Positions 1 through 8,900 of a stretch of 14,862 bases of DNA are shown piece by piece. The stretch spans positions 185,488 through 200,349 of the forward strand of contig NW_003120941.1 of assembly GCF_000003605.2 (NCBI RefSeq). Reading direction: 5' to 3'. A model generated the notes under the pieces. The model did no database searches, had not been told where the DNA came from, and saw nothing but the letters and a program-made list of their open reading frames with translations. Both the position numbers and the translations under genes were made by a program. Numbering within the stretch: position 1 is the first letter of the stretch; the number at the start of each line of letters is the position of its first letter. The DNA is from Saccoglossus kowalevskii (lineage: Eukaryota; Hemichordata; Enteropneusta; Harrimaniidae).

Positions 1-945
1 CTGGATCCGTATCCGAGACATGTCTGGATTGATCAAGTTCAAACTTCACACACACAAGGTACATCATGTCACAAATATGTATGTGCATTTGTTTCATGAT
101 CTCATTAACGATAGCCAAATGGCGGCCGCTTTAAGGCCGAAAATGCATTGAAATCGCACATTTTCACCATTCCGGACCCGGATCTCAGTTATGCATGGAC
201 GGATTTCATTCAAATTTGGTACATACATTAAACATAATAGGACCTTGATGCACGTCATTTTTTTTTTCGGATCAAGTTCGAAATAGCGGACTGGCGGCCA
301 TTTTGTTTTAAAGAATTCAGTTCTGGATCCGTATCCGAGACATGTCTGGATTGATCAAGTGCAAACTTCACACACACAAGGTACATCATGTCACAAATAT
401 GTATGTGCATTTGTTTCATGATCTCATTAACGATAGCCAAATGCAAATGCAAATAGCCAAATTTGCCAAATGCAAATGCTTTAAGGCCGAAAATGCATTG
501 AAATTGCACATTTTCACCAATTCGGACCCGTATCTCAGTTATGCATGGATGGATTTTGTTCAAATTTGGTACATACATTAAACATAATAGGACCTTGATG
601 CATGTCTTTTTTTTTTTTTTTTCGGATCAAGTTCGAAATGGCCGACTGGCGGCCATTTTGTTAAAGAATTCAGTTCTGGATCCGTATCCAAGACATGTCT
701 GGATTGATCAAGTTCAAACTTCACACACACATGGTACATCATGTCACAAATAGATATGTGCATTTGTTTCATGATCTGCTTAACAATAGCGGAATGATGG
801 CCATTTTAAAGCCGAAAATGCATCAAAATCACGTATTTTTACAATTCCAGAACCGGATCTCAGTCATGCATGGATGGATTTTGTTCAGATTTAGCACAAT
901 GTGTTGTACATATGCAGGTGCATTTCGGTCATGATCTGCTTTGAA
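1..945. repeat. Tandem array of about 320-350 bp units (higher-order repeat)
   Basis: Near-identical units start with CTGGATCCGTATCC at 1, 323 and 676, giving periods of 322 and 353 bp. The third fades by about 945. The array is cut by the window edge, so the copy number is unknown. Each unit seems to be two diverged halves: GGATCCGTATCCGAGACATG and the later GGACCCGGATCTCAGTTATG (from about 175) align, as do the GGATTGATCAAGTTCAAA and GGATTTCATTCAAATTTGG stretches that follow. Short open frames on both strands recur with the units and are not genes. Confidence 0.92.
436..478. repeat. Octamer-rich insertion specific to the second array unit
   Basis: Where unit 1 has AGCCAAATGGCGGCCGC (about 113-129), unit 2 has a longer stretch built from AGCCAAAT and ATGCAAAT blocks. 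ATGCAAAT, identical to the POU/Oct octamer, occurs at 441-448, 447-454 and 470-477. It explains most of the 31-bp size difference between the units. Local slippage of GCAAAT is the simplest origin. Confidence 0.8.
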
Positions 946-2225
946 TGTATATGTCACTCAAATATGAACGGAACGGGGACGTGTCATTGACAATGACTTG
1001 TTCATTTTGTGATATGCCTTCAATACACTAATTTTAATTAAAAAATTTTGTCATTTTTGGCCAAAAAACAAGTGTGTTCAACTTTTCCTTTCAAATGGCT
1101 AGACCAATTGATTAATTGCTTTGATATGTAAAAAAAATCGATTTCTGACAAATCCTCTGACAGATTTTTTTCATTTTGTGGTGAGAACTTTCATTTTCTA
1201 ATTTTGATAAATCTTTCTGTCATTTTTGATAAAAAATGCTATATTTTAAGCGTAGACGTAAGCTCAAGATGTATACAGCTGTGATCGTTGTGCCATACAT
1301 GTGCAATATTTGTGTTGATAAACATCGATTTTCCCACAATTCAATGTGCTTTTTGATGAAATCACATTTGTACTTTTTAATTTTTGTTGTTAATACTGTC
1401 AGAACTCTCTACTAGGGTTGCTATTAGTAAACAGGATACAGATAAGAATTACACATAGATGGTGCATGAAAATTTGGCTAATTTGAATAAAACATTTGAT
1501 GGACATATTTGCGGATTATAAGAACCAGAAATCAGTTATATACTCAGTAAGACAGAAGTGTTTTTTTTTCATAACTGGTATTAGGTATAATAGGTGTACT
1601 ACATTTGGTATATTGCTGTACTACATGTATTTGGGAATAGTTATGCTCAAGGAACCTTGAGATTAATGCAATGCATGTACTATTAAAGGTGCAAAACGTA
1701 TACCAGTGTTAATACATACCACAGCCATTGTTTTTGATCTGCACAGAGTTGGATAATCATATAATAAACTGATGGAAAGCAAGTTAGAACTCTCTAAAGA
1801 GCTTTTCTTGGTCTCAAGCCTGCAATTATTTTTTGATTTCATTGATGTTTCCATTGGTAATACTTTTATCAAAAGTTTTATTTTCATTGGAATTAGCATT
1901 TCTTTAATTTGTTTTTCAAAACAAACATCTGTCATAGTGGTGATGCATTTTGCATACAGTCTGCTTACAAGTACATAAACTGACATAAATAAACATAGCT
2001 GCTCTCTAACTTCTGTTAGTTAATTAATTGTGCCTAAAAAAACGAGTCTAACTAAAAGAACAATACCTGTGGAAATCAAGCATGAGGTTAATGATTTTGA
2101 GCGTAGTCGTGGCATCACTGTTTGTATCCTAGGGAGAACACAGCAGCTGTACTTCATACAGATAAAGATGTAAGCATAGTGGCCAAGCCTTGTTATGAAG
2201 TTGAGGGCGCATTTGTAAATCTGTA
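946..2225. other. AT-rich stretch with no recognised gene
   Basis: Low-complexity AT-rich sequence with T and A runs. Open frames are short and read from low-complexity DNA without recognisable domains. No RNA gene, inverted-repeat element or convincing promoter seen. Confidence 0.6.
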
Positions 2226-2437
2226 TACTGTGGAATACTTTATTTTCACTGGAATTAATTTTCGCTGAAAAGGCTTTTTGGGCGTTTTGCTTGGAATTTA
2301 TTTTCACTGATTTTTGATGAGTTTAATATGAAATATAGGAAAAAAAGTATATTCGCTGGATTTTATTTTCACGGAATCATCCCTTCAGCGAAAATAGCGA
2401 AAATAAATTCCAAGCGAAAATAAAGTATTCTACAGTA
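2226..2437. mobile_element. MITE-like element, family A (212 bp)
   Basis: Ends are inverted copies: TACTGTGGAATACTTTATTT at the left and, read from the right on the other strand, TACTGTAGAATACTTTATTT. Similarity continues inward as TTCGCTGGAATTTATTTTCGC-like sequence for about 40 bp per arm. TA dinucleotides at both ends suit a TA target duplication as in Tc1/mariner-type elements (inference). No transposase inside, hence non-autonomous. It ends about 114 bp before the candidate start codon. Confidence 0.8.
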
Positions 2438-2551
2438 TCTACATCTAATCTTAATAATTATCACGTTGTGGACTCTGACCCAACACAGACAGTATTGTTG
2501 TTGCCAAAAGTCAGTGAAGTGTTTTAATTAATCTAAAGCACAACTGTAATA

Positions 2552-2566
2552 ATGAATGGAGAACCG
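2552..2566 (+). CDS. Rab32: Candidate first coding exon (MNGEP) of the Rab32 gene
   Basis: Exon 2 opens directly behind an acceptor and has an in-frame TAG at 5777-5779, so the start codon must lie in an upstream exon ending in phase 0. ATG AAT GGA GAA CCG followed by GTAAGG fits: purine at -3, strong donor at 2567, phase 0, and an in-frame TAA upstream at 2534-2536. It would give a 16-residue leader before the GTPase core, similar in scale to relatives. Nothing in five codons can be tested by homology. The true exon could instead lie elsewhere in 2567-5779 or upstream of the window. Another phase-0 option, a lone ATG before GTAATG near 3927-3929, has a weaker donor. Confidence 0.42.
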
Positions 2567-2902
2567 GTAAGGTGTATTTTTTAGTAATTTTGTTTGATGC
2601 CGTTTATCATCCCCGCCTACTTGGTAACCAGCTTCAGATTTATAAATAATTGTCTGTCGCAAGACTTGGAAGATGTCTGATGATTGTGAATTTACAATTT
2701 TGATAGATGTCTTTGCTGATTGGGTATTTGACTTCAAGTATAGAAAATTTAATAATACATGCTGTAATACATGTACAAATGTATCATGTCTTTAAAGTCT
2801 TTTTTTTTAACTTCTTTCACCTCAAAGCTTGTATCAAAGATCTATAAACCAATTATCCCTGAATATAAAAATACAAAACAAATGTCCAACCCTTGTGGCG
2901 TT

Positions 2903-3047
2903 TACTGTATAGGAGTACTACTCTAAATTACGTTATTTTCGCTAGGAATTGATTTTCGCTAAAGAAACTATTCAGTGACTTTTTTCATCTTTTTTTCCCT
3001 ATATTTTAGCATAAATTAATTCCAGCTAAATAAAGCATTTTACAATA
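2903..3047. mobile_element. Decayed family A MITE-like copy
   Basis: Left end TACTGTA followed by GTTATTTTCGCTAGGAATTG and right end ATTCCAGCTAAATAAAGC then TACAATA mirror the inner and outer parts of the element at 2226-2437. The arms have drifted and the centre is shorter (about 145 bp in all). Relationship rests on the shared TTTTCGCT-GGAATT core and TACTGTA/TACARTA ends. Confidence 0.55.
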
Positions 3048-3741
3048 TTTAGGTTTGAGGGAAATGATGAGGGATTTTCTTCTTATCAGTAATAACAATT
3101 TATATAATAAAGATTACGCTTCTTTCTGAAATCCCAACTTCAAGGTAACTACCATTGTCCGAATCGTACGGTTTTGCTAAAGCCGGTTATTCATAACTGG
3201 CCCACGAACCCGTGCGTGATCGTGTTAGGAAAAGCTGCATTTCACTGCAGTTAAATTGAGTCATTTGATTGAGCGTGCCAAGGAGCTGGTGCCACCAATC
3301 AACGTTGCTGTATCATAAATCTGAAGAACGGAAAGCTCATCTCAGATCAAAACAATAGCGACGTGTAGGCTTTTTTGCTGATCCACCCGGAGTCAAGAAC
3401 AGAAGGTCTATATTCGCTGACACGTTTCCAAAATTTCTTATTTCAACGTTGAAAATTGTTTGTGGGCAAGTGAATGAAGACGATGAAATATTTGTGCAAA
3501 CCTTTTTTTTAGTAAACTGACAAAACATATTGACTTGCTCAATCTGGTCTTCATTGCAACATAGTACCTAGAGGGATTGTGATTGCAACAAACACATCAT
3601 TTCCCTCAGATATAGCACTAAGTGTTTTTTTGACGTTCATTTGTATATTCCACCAATTTAATTTTACTTGAATTGGGTGATGCAAATGAGCCGAGGTGAA
3701 TCTTATAATCGTTTTTGGGGGCGTGCGACATACAGTAAATC

Positions 3742-3852
3742 TTGGTAAAATCTGCCAAGGGTTAATGTTGAGGTTTCGGCCGAATAAATGGTCCTTGGCT
3801 GGCGAAGATGGGTACCTACTTACCAAGGCAATCCGAATGCAGATTTTACCAA
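3742..3852. repeat. 14-bp perfect inverted repeat with 83-bp loop
   Basis: TTGGTAAAATCTGC at 3742-3755 is the exact reverse complement of GCAGATTTTACCAA at 3839-3852. CCAAGG and CCTTGG/CCAAGG pieces lie inside. It may be a small element remnant; nothing else supports a function. Confidence 0.6.
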
Positions 3853-5238
3853 AAATTACAAAAATATACACCAAAAATAGGCTGCATATAATTTGATTAC
3901 AAATTACAAAAAATAATAATTTAAAAATGGTAATGAAATTACTTTAATTATTTTTTAGTTTGCAAGCGAGTCAGTTATACATACTTTACATGTAGTAGCC
4001 TATTTCCCCTAGACCAAATATGGAGCAAAGGTTTCAGAGAAATCAACTCAGGTACATGTAATATGAATTGTGTTTCAGCTGGATTACAAGATTAGGGACT
4101 TTAAATCATAATCTTGGAATGAGTTCAAGAATGTTTAGTGCTGTGTTTTTATGTGCGGACCATTGAGATACTTGTTTTTATGTGTTTTAAGTGTCCTACT
4201 TTCATTGACATCCATTGGTAGAACTGTAACTAATTATATAACAACCCATGTTCACCTGTAATATTCTAATAATACTATGACATTCAGTAAGTTGTTTTAA
4301 GCACTTTCCTGAGAAACAAATGACAATTACCAAATACCGATAGAATGATTTCATCATGAGAATATTGCAAAGAATTCATAAAGGCAGTGCAATGATTGGG
4401 TTAACAGAGTAGTAGAGGCTAATGCAATCCTATATTGAATGTTTATTTTATCTTTTTTTTGGTGATAACTTGGTATTAGAAACACCATGAGAAAGTGGGG
4501 ATTTACAGATATTATAGCACTCTCGGTCATGTGACCCATTGGACTGGCCATTGGTTTATTTCTGTAAAACATCAGTTCTTGTGCAGATTGTAAACCGGTC
4601 ATGCTTGTATCCATATGCAGAATGTAATTTCTATAGATAACTGTACACAACTTGTAAACTGCTATTGTAAATCAGACCTTCCACCTCGGCTATGACTGTA
4701 GCTTTAGTCAAGGTGCAAAATCTGGAGTTGACGAGAAGATAGACTTCTTCCTTAATTATTGAAAAAGTTGGCCAAACAAAGGGCTCTAATCTACAACACC
4801 AACCACAGCAGGTAGTGCCGCTAATGACTGAGCTATTATGATGAAAAAAACAACAGGATTTATAAGTTCATTTCAACGTTGAGTGGTATGCTTTGAATTA
4901 TTCATGAGCAAATGACTAAGTATACAATACATCTTTTGTATTTATGTAAATTACCACACGTTTCGTACTGTGTGCAAGCATTGCTGTCAATCGCTGAATC
5001 TTTCAAGTTTTTTTTTTCATGGTATACATAAGAAAAACTCGCATGAAAGTGTGGGTTCATAGACATGAACAATTAATAATCAGATGTACATGTTGTAACT
5101 TCTAATTTCATTCAAGTATTTATTTGAATGATAGAATGGAATGGATAACCTAAAAGACAACAGTAATGGGAAAGCTGTGTTATTCCATAGTGCAATCAAT
5201 ACCAGTGTTTGACATAGATCTCTTTACCCCTATTATAT

Positions 5239-5256
5239 CACTGTTCTAGAACAGTG
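5239..5256. promoter_or_regulatory. 18-bp perfect palindrome with heat-shock-element-like core
   Basis: CACTGTTCTAGAACAGTG is fully self-complementary. Its centre TTCTAGAA matches the inverted nGAAn core bound by heat-shock factor. Only one pair of pentamers is present, fewer than the usual three, so regulatory use is a guess. Confidence 0.3.
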
Positions 5257-5510
5257 TTAGTTTTGATACCATGTTGCATGCATGGAACCAACAAAATGAA
5301 ATACACGACTATAGATGCAAATCTCCATATAGTCCAAACAAGTTTGTGTACTGGATCATTAATTGGAAAAATAACTTATTTTTGACCATTCACACCTGTG
5401 TTACATATGTAAGTACACAAGTTTATAATAGAGGACATGGTACTACATGTACAAATATACATGTAGGTCACTCTACCTTCGACCATGCATAGTATCTTGT
5501 CATCAATTGA

Positions 5511-5734
5511 CCTTTTCACCACCAGACTTTCTCAGCAAAAGTTTTCTGCACTTTTTCTCATTCTTGAATATTTTTGGAAATGAACCCCCATTTTGGAGCC
5601 AAAATTTGAGTCAACTTTTACTTCTTACTCAAAAAATTGGCTATTTTTGTCATAATCTTTGAAGGAAAGTGCAGACTATGAACAGGACTATTTTGTGAAT
5701 TTGTGGTAAAAAGAGGGAACTGGTGGTGAAAAGG
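5511..5734. mobile_element. Foldback (hairpin) element next to exon 2
   Basis: Outer arms are an exact 15-bp match: CCTTTTCACCACCAG (5511-5525) against CTGGTGGTGAAAAGG (5720-5734). Nested matches follow: TCTGCACTTT (5545-5554) against AAAGTGCAGA (5666-5675), and AGCCAAAATTTGAGT (5597-5611) against ACTCAAAAAATTGGCT (5627-5642). The three segments in nested order make one long imperfect hairpin. No coding content; probably a non-autonomous element ending 45 bp before exon 2. Confidence 0.7.
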
Positions 5735-5779
5735 ATGAACTCATTACCACATTAATTAACCGGTATGTTTTGTTTGTAG

Positions 5780-5905
5780 TCTTCATCAGGTGAAAAGAGA
5801 GAACATTTATATAAAGTACTGGTAATTGGTGATCTGGGAACTGGTAAAACAAGTGTCATCAAGAGATATGTACATCAATTCTTTTCACAACATTACAGAG
5901 CAACC
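5780..5905 (+). CDS. Rab32: Rab32 exon 2: N-terminal extension and P-loop
   Basis: Begins after TTTGTAG (AG at 5778-5779) with SSSGEKREHLYKVLVIGDLG, continues through the P-loop GTGKT and helix 1 (SVIKRYVHQFFSQHYRAT), and stops at Thr47. The next exon resumes with Ile-Gly-Val-Asp, exactly where relatives read RATIGVDFALKV. The donor ACC|GTATCC is poor apart from the invariant GT. Without splicing, the frame adds 24 foreign codons and hits TAA at 5978-5980. Confidence 0.93.
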
Positions 5906-8900
5906 GTATCCTTTTATACTTGTCATAGCACAATACAGAAATTACAGAGCTTGAAGTGCAGAATTGTGAGGGCATATTAAATGGTCCTGGTGGTGGTGGT
6001 TTTTTTTGGGGGGGGGGTTAGTACATGATGGATTGAGAAAGCTAGAACATGAGGGATTGAGGGAGTTAGAATAAGAGTGATTTGGGGAGCTAGGACACGT
6101 GTGATTGAGGAGCTAGGACACGTGTGATTGAGGGAGCTAGAACACGAGTGTTTTGGGGAGCTAGAACACGAGGGATTGAGGAGCTAGAACACGAGGGATT
6201 GAGGGAGTTAGAAAACAAGTGATATGGGAAGCTAGAACACGAGGGATTGAGGGAGTTAGAAAACAAGTGATATGGGAAGCTAGAACATGAGTGATTGAAG
6301 GAGCTAAAACACAAGTGATTGAGGGAGCTAAAACATGAGTGATTGAAGGAGCTACAACACGAGTGATTGAAGGAGCTACAACACGAGTGATTTGGGAAGC
6401 TAGAACACGAGTGATTTGGGAAGCTAGAACACGAGTGATTTGGGAAGCTAGAACACAAGTGATTTGGGAAGCTAAAACACGAGTGATTTGGGAAGCTAAA
6501 ACACGAGTGATTTGGGAAGCTAAAACACGAGTGATTTGGGAAGCTAAAACACGAGTGATTTGGGAAGCTAGAACACGAGTGATTTGGGAAGCTAGAACAC
6601 GAGTGATTTGGGGAGCTAGAGCACGAGTGATTGAGGGAGCTAGAGCACGAGTGATTGAGGGAGCTAGAGCACGAGTGATTGAGGGAGCTAGAACACGAGT
6701 GATTGAGGGAGCTAGAACACGAGTGATTGAGGGAGCTAGAACACGAGTGATTGAGGGAGCTAGAACACGAGTGACTTGGGAAGCTAGAACACGAGTGACT
6801 TGGGAAGCTAGAACACGAGTGACTTGGGGAGCTAGAACACGAGTGACTTGGGAAGCTAGAACACGAGTGACTTGGGAAGCTAGAACACGAGTGACTGAAG
6901 GAGCTAGAACGCGAATGACTGAAGGAGCTGGAACGCGAGTGATTGAAGGAGCTGGAACGCGAGTGATTGAAGGAGCTGGAACGCGAGTGATTGAAGGAGC
7001 TGGAGCGCGAGTGATTGAAGGAGCTGGAGCGCGAGTGATTGAAGGAGCTGGAGCGCGAGTGATTGAAGGAGCTGGAGCGCGAGTGATTGAAGGAGCTGGA
7101 GCGCGAGTGATTGAAGGAGCTGGAGCGCGAGTGATTGAAGGAGCGCGAGTGATTGAAGGAGCGCGAGTGATTGAAGGAGCGCGAGTGATTGAAGGAGCGC
7201 GAGTGATTGAAGGAGCGCGAGTGATTGGGGGAGCTCGAGTGATTGGGGGAGCTCGAGCGCGAGTGATTGGGGGAGCTAGGACGCGAGTGATTGGGGGAGC
7301 TAGGACGCGAGTGATTGGGGGAGCTAGGACGCGAGTGATTGGGGGAGCTAGGACGCGAGTGATTGGGGGAGCTAGGACATGGGCGATTGAGTTATGATGT
7401 TGCACTTGTGAGGCTTCCCTGAACAGTGTAATAAGATTGTCCCTGCATGTCCAACATATATAAATTAGATTGTCCAGGATTACGTCAAATTTGATTTTGT
7501 GCTGTTTTCTCGAATTTAACTATTTTCTCTGGCTCCTCGACCGGCGTTCCACACCAGCTGGTGCAGGGCCCATAGAAATACATGGTACAGTGGTGCGCGT
7601 CTTAGCCAGGTGGAACGTCTTGTGACGTAGCTCCGCCCCGAGGATTAATAAAATATGTATAGTAGTTAGAATGTTTGTATTCTCCTTAACTTTGAGTAGA
7701 TTGGTGTTGACTTTGCTTTGAAGGTGATAAATTGGGATGCGGATACACTGATACGATTACAGTTATGGGACATTGCAGGTAAGTTTGTAGCTTGTGTAAT
7801 TCACATGAACATATGCAAATTATGGCTGTGCATGTGTTATGTTGTATATACCATATCTACTATATTTGGTGTATGATACTGTGACGTTTTTGCATCAGAA
7901 TACATACTTTGTAATGTTATGTCATCAGATCACCAGAGTGTATTGATATGCAAAAAGTAGTGCTGTTGGGGTAACTGAAAATAGCAGAATAAACTTGAAA
8001 GCTCTCTGGTTTCTTTGATGTTTTGTGTATTCCTGAGTCAACAACTCACAGTATAGAATATACTATATATATAAAAGGCTTCCAATAAAATACTGCAAAC
8101 AAATTTTCGCAAATTCTTTGGAGTCCTACAACAGTGTCAGTGACTATTGTGAAATTTCATTTTCATGGATACCATAAAATTATCAAATTACCAAAATTCC
8201 CATCAGCAGTTTACGGTGTAAATGATGACACAGCTTCAAATGCAGAGAAAAAGATTTTAAATATTTTGTCTCGTAATACTTTTGCAGAATTCTTATGCCA
8301 TATCTCAAATTATAGACTGGTGACATAGGCTGAAAAAATCATGTGAATGATAGGATATTTGTCGTCCTGAATTATTTTTTGGTTAAAAAGTGTCAGAAAA
8401 TACAATTGTGTTCTATGGAATTGTTCTAAAAATAGTGATTTTTTGAAAAATATTTGGACAAGCTTCTCAAAGTATGTCTTTTTTAACCCACAAAGGAATG
8501 CTATTTCATGGTGCTCTGGAAAATAGCTCTGTAATTTTACATAACCAATGAACATTGGCACTCATGATTTTTGAGAAAATTGGCCATAAATAGTATGACA
8601 CCTTAATTCAGTTTTCAAAGTTACACTGAATCGTTGTAGACTAAAGCACGAACCAATTTTGTACGATGTAGGTTTCCGGAGTTTGAATGAGAAACAACTC
8701 TTAATTAATATTATTCTTTCTCTTATCCCTCCTAGGTCAAGAGAGATTCGGCAATATGACGAGGGTTTATTACAAAGAAGCTGTTGGTGCTTTTATTGTC
8801 TTTGATGTAACACGAGCATCAACGTTTGAAGCAGTACAAAAATGGAAAAATGATTTAGATAGTAAGGTGCAATTACCGAATGGACAAAATATTCCTGTAG

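Larger units (their letters stand above)
2567..5779 (+). other. Proposed intron 1 of Rab32
   Basis: Runs from the GTAAGG donor at 2567 to the TTTGTAG acceptor before 5780, if the candidate exon 1 is right. Apart from a decayed family A element, a 14-bp inverted repeat around 3742-3852, the palindrome at 5239-5256 and the foldback at 5511-5734, it holds no recognised gene. Open frames here lack known domains. Confidence 0.45.
5906..7699 (+). other. Intron 2 of Rab32
   Basis: Bounded by GTATCC and TTTGAGTAG and placed by perfect codon continuity (Thr47|Ile48). Most of its 1794 bp is a minisatellite; the rest includes a GGT repeat with T8 and G10 runs (5985-6017) and a CpG-rich inverted repeat. 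Confidence 0.9.

Noticed and set aside
255-934. Open frames on both strands in the first kilobase
   Set aside because: They recur with the tandem repeat units and show no domain or codon signal.
3337-3874. Minus-strand frames of 63 and 107 codons as a divergent gene
   Set aside because: No domain, no start or splice context, and composition like the rest of the intron.
6021-7394. CRISPR-like array
   Set aside because: Units are contiguous without unique spacers and the context is a eukaryotic intron.
6339-7397. 352-codon plus-strand frame of VIEGARTR-type repeats as a gene or alternative Rab32 exon
   Set aside because: Same repeat artefact. Exons 2 and 3 already join with no missing residues.
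6161-7405. 414-codon minus-strand frame of VLAPSITR-type repeats as a protein gene
   Set aside because: It reads only the 24-bp tandem repeat. The opposite strand is equally open, unit length divisible by three explains both, and it lies within a Rab32 intron.
8070-8078. TATA box TATAAAAGG
   Set aside because: Lies in intron 3 in AT-rich DNA with no gene start downstream.
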